DNA of 64,000 nucleotides from JAURVT01 sp049059935. GTDB lineage: Bacteria; Actinomycetota; Actinomycetes; Propionibacteriales; Nocardioidaceae. Position numbers and translations under genes: made by a program. Positions 35,531-44,187 of this stretch are shown piece by piece (positions within the stretch are counted from its first letter, which is position 1; each line of letters begins with the position of its first letter). The stretch is taken from NCBI RefSeq assembly GCF_049059935.1, contig NZ_JBMGQR010000008.1, positions 37,429-101,428 of the forward strand, read 5' to 3'. Under the pieces are notes generated by a model. The model ran no database searches and was not told the DNA's origin. It was given only the letters and a program-made list of their open reading frames with translations.

Positions 35531-36535
35531 ATGAGCCGCCGCGACGACGACCACGAGCGCTTCGAGCGCCCCCGCCGACGCACGCGTCCGCGCACCAAGG
35601 ACCGCCCCGACTACGGGGAGGCCGAGGTGGGGCGTGTCGTGACGATCGACCGCGGCCGGTACACGCTCCTGGTCGGCGACGGCGAGCAGGAGCGGGCGGT
35701 CACCGCGATGAAGTCGCGCTCGATCGGGCGCAAGGGCGTCGTGGTCGGCGACCTCGTCAAGGTCGTGGGCGACACGAGCGGCGAGACCGACACCCTCGCC
35801 CGCATCGCCGAGGTCGAGGACCGCGCCACCGTGCTGCGCCGCACCGCCGACGACACCGACCCCGTCGAGCGGGTCATCGTCGCCAACGCCGACCAGCTCG
35901 TCGTCGTCACGGCGCTGGCCGACCCCGAGCCACGCCCGCGGATGATCGACCGCTGCCTGGTGGCCGCGTTCGAGGCGGGCATGAAGCCGCTCGTGTGCCT
36001 CACCAAGTCCGACCTCGCCCCCGCCGACGACCTCCTCGACGCACTTCGCCCGCTCGCGGTGGAGGTGCTCGTGACGCGCGTGCTGCCCGGGGGCGGCATC
36101 GAGGGCCTCGACGACGTCCGCGCCGCGCTGGAGGGCCACACGAGCGTGCTGGTGGGCCACAGCGGCGTCGGCAAGTCGACGCTCGTCAACGACCTCGTCC
36201 CCGAGGCGCACCGCAGCACCAGCTTCGTCAACGCCGTCACCGGTCGCGGACGGCACACGTCCACGTCGGCCATCGCGCTGCGGCTGCCCGGCGACGGCTG
36301 GATCGTCGACACCCCCGGCGTGCGGTCGTTCGGCCTGGCGCACGTCGACCCCGACCGTCTGGTCGACGCGTTCGAGGACCTCGCCGACGTCGTCAGCGGG
36401 TGCTCGCGCGGGTGCGCGCACACCGCCGACGACCCCGAGTGCGCGCTCGACACCGCCGTGGCGGACGGGACGCTCGACCCGGCTCGCGTCGACTCGTTCA
36501 GGCGGCTGCTCGCCAGCCTGACGGCGCCGTACTAG
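35531..36535 (+). CDS. rsgA: Ribosome small-subunit-dependent GTPase A
   Basis: 334 residues. Circularly permuted GTPase that checks 30S maturation. OB-fold N-terminus; G4 LTKSD precedes G1 GHSGVGKSTLVN; G3 is DTPGVRSFG. A C-terminal zinc site is formed by CSRGCAHTADDPEC. Its stop overlaps that of the convergent DUF2231 gene by 4 bp. Confidence 0.96.
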   Translation: MSRRDDDHERFERPRRRTRPRTKDRPDYGEAEVGRVVTIDRGRYTLLVGDGEQERAVTAMKSRSIGRKGVVVGDLVKVVGDTSGETDTLARIAEVEDRATVLRRTADDTDPVERVIVANADQLVVVTALADPEPRPRMIDRCLVAAFEAGMKPLVCLTKSDLAPADDLLDALRPLAVEVLVTRVLPGGGIEGLDDVRAALEGHTSVLVGHSGVGKSTLVNDLVPEAHRSTSFVNAVTGRGRHTSTSAIALRLPGDGWIVDTPGVRSFGLAHVDPDRLVDAFEDLADVVSGCSRGCAHTADDPECALDTAVADGTLDPARVDSFRRLLASLTAPY

Positions 36536-37017
36536 TTGGTCCGGCTGTAGTCGACCGAGCCGGTGGGGTTCCAGACGGCGCGGGCGCCCTTGTCGCCGAC
36601 CTGGTAGGTCAGCACGCCCACGCCGATTGCCACCACCGCGAGGACGACGGCCAGCAGGTGGCCGACCACGGCGCGGTCGAGGCGGGACGCGGCGACGACG
36701 AGCACCGCCACCACCGACAGCACGATCAGCGCGATGAAGAGCCGGTCGCCCAGTCGGGCGTGCTCGTCGACGAGCTCGCCGGTGGGGTTGCCCTCCAGCT
36801 GGCTCGAGATCGCGCGCTCCAGGGCCTCGCCGCTCTGCGTGGCGACCCACGCGCTGATCGTGGCGACCACGGCGATCGCGGCGATGGGCCAGCGCAGCGC
36901 ACGGCGCCAGCGGGACACCAGGTGGGCGACGGAGAGCAGCGCGGCGAGCGGTGCGAGCACGACGACGGCGTGCACCACGAGCGGGTGGAGGGGAAGTCCG
37001 TCGAGCTGGTCGAACAC
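36532..37017 (-). CDS. DUF2231 membrane protein
   Basis: 161 residues, four helices. The opening FDQLDGLPLHPLVVHAVVVLAPLAALLS carries the LHP-x-VVH motif of DUF2231. DEHARLGDRLFIALIV is in the middle. The frame is open to 37062, but the GTG at 37017 has GAGGAG 8-13 bases upstream and starts right at the motif. Function unknown. Confidence 0.82.
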   Translation of the reverse strand: MFDQLDGLPLHPLVVHAVVVLAPLAALLSVAHLVSRWRRALRWPIAAIAVVATISAWVATQSGEALERAISSQLEGNPTGELVDEHARLGDRLFIALIVLSVVAVLVVAASRLDRAVVGHLLAVVLAVVAIGVGVLTYQVGDKGARAVWNPTGSVDYSRTN

Positions 37018-37094
37018 GCGGGGCTCCTCGAGATCGGCGTGCCCGGCGGCACGTGTCGTCACAGGGTACGGGGGTCGCCCACTAGCCTGTGGCC

Positions 37095-37979
37095 ATGGCG
37101 CACTCGCACACCGACGACCTCCGCCTCGCGCACGTGCTCGCCGACAACGCCGATGCGATCTCGATGGAGCACTTCCTCTCGGCCGACCTCCAGGTCTCCA
37201 CCAAGCCCGACACGACGTGGGTGACGCAGGCCGACCAGGCCGTCGAGGAGGCCATCCGGCGCACGCTCAAGAGCGCCCGCACCCGCGACGCCGTCCTCGG
37301 CGAGGAGCAGGGCGAGCAGCAGGGCTCGGTCGAGGGCAACCGCACGTGGATCGTCGACCCGATCGACGGCACGTCCAACTACGTCCGCGGCGTCCCCGTC
37401 TGGGCGACCCTGATCGCGATCGCCGAGGAGGGCGAGGTCGTCGCGTCGTGCGTGTCGGCACCCGCGCTCGGACGACGCTGGTGGGCCTCGGCCGGCGGCG
37501 GCGCCTGGACGGGCAAGTCGCTGATGTCGGCGCGCGCCTGCCGGGTCTCGCAGGTCGACCGGCTCGAGGACGCGTCGTTCTCGTACGCCTCGCTCGGCGG
37601 CTGGGAGGAGATCGGGCGGCTGCAGGAGTTCACCGCGATGACGCGGCGCTGCTGGCGCACCCGCGGCTACGGCGACTTCTGGTCGTACATGCTGCTCGCC
37701 GAGGGCGCCGTCGACGTCGCCGCCGAGCCCGAGCTCAACGTGTGGGACATGGCCGCGCTGGACGTGATCGTCCGCGAGGCCGGCGGCACGTTCACCGGGC
37801 TGGACGGGCGCCCGGGGCCGTGGGGCGCCAACGCGCTCGCGTCCAACACCCACCTGCACGAGGCGGCGATGGCCTACCTCGGGCACTTCCCCGACGACTC
37901 CGAGGCCGGCTGGCAGCCGCCCCGCACCCCCCGCGCCGACAACGTCCACGACCTCGCGTCGCGCCGCCGCGACTCCTGA
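37095..37979 (+). CDS. hisN: Histidinol-phosphatase, inositol-monophosphatase type
   Basis: 294 residues. Metal-dependent phosphatase with GEEQG and the DPIDGTSNYVRG core (metal ligands) and WDMAALDVIVREAGG near the end. In actinobacteria HisN supplies the histidinol-phosphate step of histidine synthesis. Other IMPase family activities are possible. I chose the ATG at 37095, though a GTG two codons earlier is in frame. Confidence 0.9.
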   Translation: MAHSHTDDLRLAHVLADNADAISMEHFLSADLQVSTKPDTTWVTQADQAVEEAIRRTLKSARTRDAVLGEEQGEQQGSVEGNRTWIVDPIDGTSNYVRGVPVWATLIAIAEEGEVVASCVSAPALGRRWWASAGGGAWTGKSLMSARACRVSQVDRLEDASFSYASLGGWEEIGRLQEFTAMTRRCWRTRGYGDFWSYMLLAEGAVDVAAEPELNVWDMAALDVIVREAGGTFTGLDGRPGPWGANALASNTHLHEAAMAYLGHFPDDSEAGWQPPRTPRADNVHDLASRRRDS

Positions 37980-37983
37980 CGCG

Positions 37984-38058
37984 CCCCTGATCCCGGGAGC
38001 TGTCGGTGCCTCACAGGCCCATGGCCCTGTGAGGCACCGACAGCTCCGGGATCAGGGG
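37984..38058. terminator. Long (33-34 bp) near-perfect hairpin between convergent genes
   Basis: Arms 37984-38017 and 38026-38058 match throughout except one unpaired base; 8-base loop. It starts 5 bp after the hisN stop and its other arm contains the stop codon of the MFS gene. Confidence 0.8.
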
Positions 38059-39269
38059 GCGTGGACGGGCGCGTGCTCGAGGTCGCGCACCGAGCGCGAG
38101 CACAGCGCGAGACCGACCACCACGACGAGCGCCACCGAGCAGCCGACCATCACCGCGCGCTCGCCGAAGAGCGCGGCGAGCGGCCCGGCCAGGAGCTGGC
38201 CCGCCGGGATCGCGACGAACGAGCCGAGCGCGTCGTAGGACGTCACGCGGCTCAGCACCTCGTTGGGCACGTGCTCCTGCATCGCGGTGGACCAGCCGAT
38301 GCTGAACACCTCGATGCCGGCGCCCGACACCAGCGAGACCGCGACGAGCAGCCAGACCGACGGGGCCAGGCCGAGGACGGCCATCGGGAGCACCATCGCC
38401 GAGACCGCGACCATCCCGATACGCAGCGGGTGGCGCAGGGTCACCTTGAGCAGCACCACGGACATGAGCAGGAACCCCACGGCCTCGACGCTCAGCGAGA
38501 GCCCCCACGCCCGCTCGCCGACGGTGTCGCGCGCGACCACCGGGCCGAGCGTCAGGAAGCCGATCGACTCGAGCATGTTCATCACGCCGAACGCGGCGAC
38601 GACCACCCAGACCCACGTCAGGCCGGTGAAGGCCGACCAGCCCTCGCGGAGGTCGGCGAGCATCGACTCCGCCGGGCCGGTGGACGCCCGGGGCAGCCGC
38701 AACCGCGTCGTGCACGCCGCCGCGACGAGGAACGACACCGCGTCCACGGCGATCGCCCACCCCGAGCCGACCGAGACCACCAGCAGCGCGGCCACGCTCG
38801 GTCCGAGGATGTAGGTGCCGTGGCGCGAGAACCCGAGGACGGCGTTGGCCTGCTGCAGGTCGGACCGCTCGACGATCATCGGCACCACCGAGTTGGTGGC
38901 CGGGAACGTGAACGCCGCGACGGTGCCGTTGACGGCCTCGACCACCGCGAGGCTCCAGACCTCGGCGTGCCCGCTGATGAGCAGCCAGGCGGCGACGCCC
39001 TGCGTCAGCCCGGTGAGCAGGTTCGACACCACCAGCACCTGGCTGCGCGAGAGCCGGTCGGAGACCACGCCGCCGACGAGCATGAACGCGGCCATCGGGA
39101 TGCTGCGCGCGGCGAGCACGATGCCGAGCGCGGACGCCGAGGCGGAGATGTCCAGCACGGCGAACGCGAGCGCCACCGGCACCATCGACGAGCCGAGGAA
39201 CGAGGCGGTGCGCGCGGCGAAGAACCAGCGGAACGCCGCGATCCGCAGCGGTGCGGGGACGGTGGTCAC
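38052..39269 (-). CDS. MFS transporter (multidrug-exporter-like, MFS_3)
   Basis: 405 residues, 12 predicted helices. FRWFFAARTASFLGSSMVPVALAFAVLD and GGVVSDRLSRSQVLVVSN (loop 2-3 signature) fit the enterobactin/MFS_3 exporters. GTG start overlaps the ArsR-type regulator stop by 4 bp, so the regulator probably controls it. Substrate unknown. Confidence 0.88.
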   Translation of the reverse strand: MTTVPAPLRIAAFRWFFAARTASFLGSSMVPVALAFAVLDISASASALGIVLAARSIPMAAFMLVGGVVSDRLSRSQVLVVSNLLTGLTQGVAAWLLISGHAEVWSLAVVEAVNGTVAAFTFPATNSVVPMIVERSDLQQANAVLGFSRHGTYILGPSVAALLVVSVGSGWAIAVDAVSFLVAAACTTRLRLPRASTGPAESMLADLREGWSAFTGLTWVWVVVAAFGVMNMLESIGFLTLGPVVARDTVGERAWGLSLSVEAVGFLLMSVVLLKVTLRHPLRIGMVAVSAMVLPMAVLGLAPSVWLLVAVSLVSGAGIEVFSIGWSTAMQEHVPNEVLSRVTSYDALGSFVAIPAGQLLAGPLAALFGERAVMVGCSVALVVVVGLALCSRSVRDLEHAPVHAP

Positions 39270-39793
39270 GCCTGCTCCCCCGGCACGACGTCGCGCATCG
39301 CGAAGAGCGCGGCGGTCATGTTCACGCGGACGGTGCCGTCCGTCCGCGGCGGGCGTGCCGCGGCGTGCAGGCGGGACGCGGCGGCGTCGACCTGCTCCAT
39401 CACCTCGGCCCACACCTCGGGCTCGACCCACAGGTCGGCGTCGGTCGAGCTCGTCCTGCCGGGCGTCCGCAGCGCACCGCGACGCACCATCTCGGCGGCG
39501 AGCGCCTGGAGGTACAGCGGGAAGTCGTCGTCCTCGACGGGCCGCAGCGGCGTGGCGGCGTCCCACGGGTGCCGGTAGCGCTTGGCCGTGCCGCCCCGGA
39601 TCGTCTCGGTGCCCGCCACGACCACCTGGCCGGCGGCGGCGAGCGTGCGCAGGTGGTACGACGCGTTGGCCTGCGTGATGCCCAGCTCGCGGGCGACCTC
39701 GGCGGCGCTCAGCTCGGCGCCGGTGAGCAGCGAGAGGATCTGGAGCCGCACGGGGTGCGCGAGCGCCCGCAGGGACGCGACGTCGTCAGCCAT
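39266..39793 (-). CDS. ArsR-type winged-helix regulator
   Basis: 175 residues. LRALAHPVRLQILSLLTGAELSAAEVARELGITQANASYHLRTLAAAGQV is a clear ArsR/SmtB winged helix. The C-terminal extension (about 75 residues) has no Cys or His metal cluster, so it more likely senses an organic ligand or acts without one. ATG at 39793; the frame is open to 39829. Coupled to the MFS gene, preceded by a membrane gene 32 bp away. Confidence 0.88.
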   Translation of the reverse strand: MADDVASLRALAHPVRLQILSLLTGAELSAAEVARELGITQANASYHLRTLAAAGQVVVAGTETIRGGTAKRYRHPWDAATPLRPVEDDDFPLYLQALAAEMVRRGALRTPGRTSSTDADLWVEPEVWAEVMEQVDAAASRLHAAARPPRTDGTVRVNMTAALFAMRDVVPGEQA

Positions 39794-39825
39794 GCGCCGA
39801 GTCTGCGCCCGCGGACGACCAACCG

Positions 39826-40533
39826 TCAAGCAGTTCTTTGGGGGTCACCCTCGGACTCGGACGCCGGGGTGCGGCCGCGGTACCAGAGCGCCAGCAGGCG
39901 CGGCGCCAGCAGCAGCGCGGCGAGGTCGAACCAGCCGTATCCCCCGGCGGCCCCGGACGGCGGGTTGCCGATCGGGACGATCCCCGTGGGGTCGTACGGC
40001 TGCCACTCCCAGGTGCCCACTGCCGTGCCGACGATCTCGAGGTACGACACGACGAGGAACGCCCCCACGTAGAGCCCGCGGTTGGGGCCCCACAGCAGGA
40101 AGCCCACCAGGCACGCGAACCAGAACGCGCCCAGCGCGTCCACGCGGTCGGTGCCCACCAGGCCCCACAGCGCCCAGGCGCCCCCGACCGCCACGACCGT
40201 CCAGGCGAGCCGCACCTGGTGCCGCCGCACCCACAGCGTGCGCCCCACCCCGAGCGCCGCGAGGTACACCAGTCCGTGGCCCGGAGGGACGTAGAGGGGG
40301 ACGTTGTCGAACCGGTAGGTGTACACCTCGAGGAACGGCGAGAACGTGTACTCCACGGCCGTCGCGAACACCACGACGACGAGCACCTGGGCCCGCACGA
40401 GCGGCGTCTCGCGCCGCAGCGCCAGCGCGAGGGCCAGCCAGGTCAGGACGCCGAGCAGTCGCTGGGTCCAGATCGTGCCGGTGGCGTCGATCCCGAGCAC
40501 CACCGTGATCCACCCCATCACGGCGACCGGCAT
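39826..40533 (-). CDS. Multi-pass membrane protein, unrecognised
   Basis: 235 residues with about seven hydrophobic helices. Segment FATAVEYTFSPFLEVYTYRFDNVPLYVPPGHGLVYLAALGVG is reminiscent of cytosolic-domain-free carotenoid-type membrane enzymes but I recognise no family firmly. The likely start is ATG at 40533; the frame is open to 40617. First gene of a probable operon with the ArsR and MFS genes. Confidence 0.65.
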   Translation of the reverse strand: MPVAVMGWITVVLGIDATGTIWTQRLLGVLTWLALALALRRETPLVRAQVLVVVVFATAVEYTFSPFLEVYTYRFDNVPLYVPPGHGLVYLAALGVGRTLWVRRHQVRLAWTVVAVGGAWALWGLVGTDRVDALGAFWFACLVGFLLWGPNRGLYVGAFLVVSYLEIVGTAVGTWEWQPYDPTGIVPIGNPPSGAAGGYGWFDLAALLLAPRLLALWYRGRTPASESEGDPQRTA

Positions 40534-40631
40534 GCCCCGAGTCTGCCAGGAGCGGGATCGTCCGTCCGACTCTGGCCGCGACGGGTCCGACGGCCCTACC
40601 ATCACGGCACGACCCACCCACTGGAGGAACC

Positions 40632-41069
40632 ATGCGCGTGAGCGACGTCCTGACGTCCAAGGGCAGCACCGCCGTCTACACGATCGCGCCGGACGCGACC
40701 GTCGCCGAGCTCCTCGACACGTTCGCGGCCCACGACGTCGGTGCCCTGGTGGTGAGCGAGGACGGCACGTCGCTGGCCGGCGTGGTCTCCGAGCGCGACG
40801 TGGTGCGCAAGCTGCGCCACGTCGAGTCGCCGAACGAGCAGAGCGTCGCCTCGATCATGACGGCCGGTGCCGACGTGTACACGTGCACGTCCTCGGACTC
40901 GTTCTCCTCGCTGATGAGCGTGATGACCGAGCACCGGGTGCGCCACGTGCCGGTCGTCGACGACGGCCAGATCACGGGGGTGCTCTCGATCGGCGACGCG
41001 GTCAAGTACCGCATGGGCGAGCTGGAGTTCGAGCGCGACCAGCTCAGCGGGTACGTCGCGGGCGGCTGA
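40632..41069 (+). CDS. CBS domain-pair protein
   Basis: 145 residues, two CBS motifs: IAPDATVAELLDTFAAHDVGALVVSEDG...GVVSERDVVRKL and ADVYTCTSSDSFSSLMSVMTEHRVRHVPVVDD...GVLSIGDAVKYR. Binds adenine nucleotides. Stand-alone form as in mycobacterial HRP1-like proteins. Strong GGAGG 5 bases before the ATG. Confidence 0.92.
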   Translation: MRVSDVLTSKGSTAVYTIAPDATVAELLDTFAAHDVGALVVSEDGTSLAGVVSERDVVRKLRHVESPNEQSVASIMTAGADVYTCTSSDSFSSLMSVMTEHRVRHVPVVDDGQITGVLSIGDAVKYRMGELEFERDQLSGYVAGG

Positions 41070-41095
41070 GCCCGGGTCGGTGGCACCATGACGCG

Positions 41096-41461
41096 GTGAG
41101 CACCAGGACGACCGTCGCGCTCGTGGCCCTCGGCGGCGCCCTCGGGGCACTCGCACGCTGGGCCTCGCCCTGGCCGACGCTGGTCACCAACGTGCTCGGG
41201 TGCCTGGTGATGGGCGCCCTCGTGGTCGCGCTCGAGCGACGGATGCCCGGACGCTGGGCCCGTCCGCTGCTCGCCGTGGGCTTCCTCGGCGGCTACACGA
41301 CCTTCTCGGCGTACACGGTGGACGTCGCCCGCCCGCTGGTGGACGGCGACGCCGGCGACGCGCTCGTCCACCTGGTGGCCACGCCCGTCGCGGCCGTCCT
41401 CGCCGTCGCCGTGGGCGTGCTGGTCGCCCGTCGGCTCGTCCCCGCGAGGGACGGGACGTGA
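41096..41461 (+). CDS. crcB: CrcB/Fluc fluoride channel subunit 1
   Basis: 121 residues, four helices. GGALGALARW, TNVLGCLVMG and the GFLGGYTTFSAYTVD F-box are Fluc signatures. GTG at 41096; overlaps the second crcB by 4 bp. Two genes suggest a heterodimeric channel. No fluoride riboswitch fits in the 26-bp upstream gap. Confidence 0.92.
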   Translation: MSTRTTVALVALGGALGALARWASPWPTLVTNVLGCLVMGALVVALERRMPGRWARPLLAVGFLGGYTTFSAYTVDVARPLVDGDAGDALVHLVATPVAAVLAVAVGVLVARRLVPARDGT

Positions 41462-41817
41462 CGGCCCTGCTGGTGCTCGCCGGCGGCGTGGTCGGCGCCC
41501 CGGCCCGCTACCTGCTCGACGTCGCGCTGACGAGGGCCTGGGGCCGTCCGCGCGGGATGCCCGTGGGGATCCTGACGGTGAACGTCCTGGGCTCGTTCGC
41601 GCTCGGTCTCGTCGTCGGCTCCGGGCTCGGCCCGTCCTGGGAGGTGCTGCTCGGCACCGGCTTCTGTGGGGCCTTCACCACCTGGTCGACGCTGGCGCTC
41701 GAGCTGTGGGCGGCCGTCGAGCGACGCGCGGTGGTGTCCGCGGCCGCGAACCTGGGGCTCTCCCTGGTCGTGGGCGTGGCGGGCGCTTGGGGCGGGTTGG
41801 TCCTCGCGACGGGCTGA
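41458..41817 (+). CDS. crcB: CrcB/Fluc fluoride channel subunit 2
   Basis: 119 residues, four helices. Contains GVVGAPARYLLD, TVNVLGSFALG and GFCGAFTTWSTLALE. Start GTG inside the stop of crcB 1. Partner of the preceding subunit in fluoride export. Confidence 0.92.
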   Translation: MTALLVLAGGVVGAPARYLLDVALTRAWGRPRGMPVGILTVNVLGSFALGLVVGSGLGPSWEVLLGTGFCGAFTTWSTLALELWAAVERRAVVSAAANLGLSLVVGVAGAWGGLVLATG

Positions 41818-41838
41818 CCGAACGTCCATGCTGGACCG

Positions 41839-42240
41839 GTGCCGCCCCCGACCCGCATCCCCGACGCCGAGCTGAGCTGGCGCTTCTCGCGCTCGTCCGG
41901 CCCGGGAGGTCAGTCGGTCAACACGACCGACTCGCGCGTGGAGATCCGCTGGGACCTCGCCAGCAGCAGCGTGCTGTCCGACGCCGAGCGGGACCGGGCG
42001 ACGACGCGTCTGGGCGGACGCCTGGTCGACGGCGTGCTCGTCGTGACCGCGGAGGAGCACCGCTCGCAGCTGCGCAACCGCGAGGCCGCGCGCGCCCGGC
42101 TGGAGGCCCTGGTCGCCGACGCGGTCCGGCCGTCGCGCCACCGCCGGCCCACCCGTCCGACCAAGGGCTCGCAGCGGCGACGCCTGGACTCCAAGACACG
42201 CCGCGGCGAGACCAAGCGCCTCAGGCGCCCGCCGGACTGA
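41839..42240 (+). CDS. arfB: Ribosome-rescue peptidyl-tRNA hydrolase ArfB
   Basis: 133 residues. GPGGQSVN (Gly23-Gly24-Gln25) is the catalytic GGQ of release-factor-like hydrolases. The basic C-terminal tail (SQRRRLDSKTRRGETKRLRR) enters the empty mRNA channel of stalled ribosomes. Small size and lack of a codon-recognition domain distinguish ArfB from RF1/RF2. GTG at 41839. Confidence 0.93.
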   Translation: MPPPTRIPDAELSWRFSRSSGPGGQSVNTTDSRVEIRWDLASSSVLSDAERDRATTRLGGRLVDGVLVVTAEEHRSQLRNREAARARLEALVADAVRPSRHRRPTRPTKGSQRRRLDSKTRRGETKRLRRPPD

Positions 42241-42347
42241 TCAGGGCGACTCGTCCCGCTTCGTCCGTTCGGACCAGGCGCCGCGACGGGTCCGTGACCA
42301 AAATTGACTAACTCGCCCCATTGCGTTTGACGGTCGGTGTCCCTGAT

Positions 42348-42362
42348 CTTTGACTCTAGTCA
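42348..42362 (+). promoter_or_regulatory. Peptide-box 1: CTTTGACTC with palindrome TGACT-CT-AGTCA
   Basis: Starts 48 bases before the peptide 1 ATG. The 12-base palindrome (42351-42362) is perfect. The same nine bases CTTTGACTC occur 44 bases before the peptide 2 ATG. Could be a regulator site, a -35 element, or both. Confidence 0.55.
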
Positions 42363-42395
42363 CAACATCAGCAGTCATTCTGAGGGAGAACCACC

Positions 42396-42533
42396 ATGAC
42401 CAAGCGCATCGCGACCACCCTGACCGTCCTCGCCGCGACCCTCGTCCTGGCGGCTCCGGCCTCGCTGACCGCGAACGCCGCGTCCGACGGTGGCTCGGTC
42501 GACATCGCCCGCGGCAAGTACGGCTGCTGCTGA
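42396..42533 (+). CDS. Secreted GCC-type small peptide 1 (45 residues)
   Basis: 45 codons. The N-terminus MTKRIATTLTVLAATLVLAA is a Sec signal with cleavage likely after ANA or NAA, leaving about 16-17 residues such as SDGGSVDIARGKYGCC. GAGGGAGAA lies 6-14 bases before the ATG, a good ribosome site. A homologous peptide lies 1.8 kb on, which supports coding. The stop is only 4 bp from the stop of the convergent HTH-TPR regulator. No modification enzyme is nearby, so I favour a signalling peptide sensed by that regulator over a RiPP or metal-binding peptide. Function is inferred. Confidence 0.8.
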   Translation: MTKRIATTLTVLAATLVLAAPASLTANAASDGGSVDIARGKYGCC

Positions 42534-42537
42534 GCGA

Positions 42538-43929
42538 CTAGGGACTGAGCACCCGCGGCGAGGGGGATCGCCGGCTCGACTGCGTGTCCGCCGTGGCGTG
42601 CACGACCCGTGTCGGGCGGACGCCCGCCGCCCTGACCGAGCGCCGCAGCGCCTCGACCTGCAGGTCGGTGTCGCCGATCTGCGCGGCGAGGTCCGCGACC
42701 GTCATCCACGTGCGGGACGCCTCACGCGGGACGTCGTCCCGCTCGGTGGCCTCGGCCGCGAGGCGCGCCATCTCCAGGCCCTCCTCGGCGTGGCCTCGTG
42801 CGACCAGGACGTGGGCCTGGACGAGGTCGGCGAACGCGAGGTCGATCGCGACGCCGTCGTCCGCGTCGTGGAGGCTGGCCCTGACGTCGATGATGCGGGT
42901 CTCGGCCCGGTCCACGTCGCCGTCCAGGAGGTCGCAGCGCGCGAGGTCGAGCTCCACCCTGCACCGCTCGGCCTGCGAGGCCTCGTCCTGCATCGCGCTC
43001 AGGGCCGCCTCGAAGTGCGTGCGGGCGTCCGCGACGCCGCCGCCGGAGCCGTCCTCGAGCATCAGGAACCCGCAGTTCGCGTGCAGCATGCCCAGGTTGC
43101 GCGTGGCCTCGCTCTCGCCCAGGACGGCCAGGGCCTGCTCGCTCAGTGCAAGGGCGTCGGCCATCCGGCCCTGCTCGGCCGCGACCATGCTCGAGTTCCA
43201 CAGCGCACCACCGCGGGACCGCAGGGACCCGCTGGACGCGGCCCGGCTGATGACGTTGGTCAGCAGCATCCGCGCCCGCGTCAGGTCGCCTCGGTCGCTG
43301 TAGGCCTGCGCGAGCGAGATCACGATCATGTTCTCCTCGTCGCGGAACTCCGCGCCGAACGCCGCCAGCGCCCGCTCGCCGAGCGACACCGCGTGGTCGA
43401 GGTCGCCGCACTGCTTGTAGCACCGCAGCAGCATCGACTGCACGCTCAGCCACAGCTCACGGGTCTCGTCGGGGTCGAGCGCGGCCTGGAGGCCCTCCAG
43501 GATCTCGATGGCCTCCTCGACGCGCCCCTGCCCCTCGGTGGCGGCGGCCAGGAGCGCGAGCGCCTCGAGCCGCTCGGACTCGCCGAGCAGGGAGTCGTCG
43601 AGGACGATGCGGGCGTACTTCTCGGCCGAGGCGGGGTTGCCGGCGCGGATCGCGATGCGGGCCCACTTCAGGTCGAGGTCGACCTCGGCGCGCGACCGCG
43701 CCGCCCGCTCGGCGGCAGCGTCGGCGGTGCCACCGGTGAGGTCGTCGACGGTGGTGCCCAGCCTCTCGGCGAGCACGAGCAGCGTGTCGAGGGTGGGATG
43801 ACGCTTGCCGGCCTCGATCAACGAGACGTAGGAGGCGGTGTAGTCCGCCCCACCCAGCGCGCCCTGGGACATCCCCCGGGCCACGCGCAGCTCCCTGACC
43901 CGGTTGCCGAGTCCTGTCACGTCCGGCAT
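42538..43929 (-). CDS. HTH-TPR regulator 1 (XRE DNA-binding, RRNPP-like layout)
   Basis: 463 residues, soluble. XRE helix-turn-helix at about 8-62 (VRELRVARGMSQGALGGADYTASYVSLIEAGKRHP). From about 80 the protein is all helical TPR-like repeats, beginning with VDLDLKWARIAIRAGNPAS, a stretch identical in regulator 2. The layout matches Gram-positive peptide receptors of the RRNPP type (HTH plus TPR superhelix). ATG at 43929 with GGAGGGAG upstream. It is tail-to-tail with peptide 1 and divergent from peptide 2. Confidence 0.88.
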   Translation of the reverse strand: MPDVTGLGNRVRELRVARGMSQGALGGADYTASYVSLIEAGKRHPTLDTLLVLAERLGTTVDDLTGGTADAAAERAARSRAEVDLDLKWARIAIRAGNPASAEKYARIVLDDSLLGESERLEALALLAAATEGQGRVEEAIEILEGLQAALDPDETRELWLSVQSMLLRCYKQCGDLDHAVSLGERALAAFGAEFRDEENMIVISLAQAYSDRGDLTRARMLLTNVISRAASSGSLRSRGGALWNSSMVAAEQGRMADALALSEQALAVLGESEATRNLGMLHANCGFLMLEDGSGGGVADARTHFEAALSAMQDEASQAERCRVELDLARCDLLDGDVDRAETRIIDVRASLHDADDGVAIDLAFADLVQAHVLVARGHAEEGLEMARLAAEATERDDVPREASRTWMTVADLAAQIGDTDLQVEALRRSVRAAGVRPTRVVHATADTQSSRRSPSPRVLSP

Positions 43930-44040
43930 GAGCCGTTCTCCCTCCGTCGCGGAGGCCTCGGACGCGGACCCCGTCCCCGCGCACCTCCCACCGCTCTGTC
44001 GATCCACGATACGCACTCCGAGGGGTCGTGGCGGGGGGTT

Positions 44041-44063
44041 GTCACGAGAAATGTGACTCGTCA
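44041..44063. promoter_or_regulatory. Extra palindromes between regulator 1 and peptide 2
   Basis: GTCAC-GAGAAAT-GTGAC (44041-44057) overlaps TGAC-TC-GTCA (44054-44063), a shortened version of the peptide-box palindrome. Lies about 115 bp before regulator 1, so it may control that gene. Confidence 0.4.
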
Positions 44064-44143
44064 TTTCGCAGCAGATCTCCTCAAACCGTCCGAGAACAGA
44101 CGGGGCGGAGGGGTCGTTCCCGTTGACGAATGTGGTCAAACCT

Positions 44144-44158
44144 CTTTGACTCAGGTCA
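44144..44158 (+). promoter_or_regulatory. Peptide-box 2: CTTTGACTC with palindrome TGACT-CA-GGTCA
   Basis: 44 bases before the peptide 2 ATG. One mismatch in the palindrome compared with box 1. A further TTGAC...GTCAA pair (44123-44139) lies just upstream. Confidence 0.55.
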
Positions 44159-44187
44159 TTCCATCCGTCATATGAGGGAGAACTGCC

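Noticed and set aside
41070..41095. Fluoride riboswitch before crcB
   Set aside because: Only 26 bp separate the CBS gene and crcB; no motif fits.
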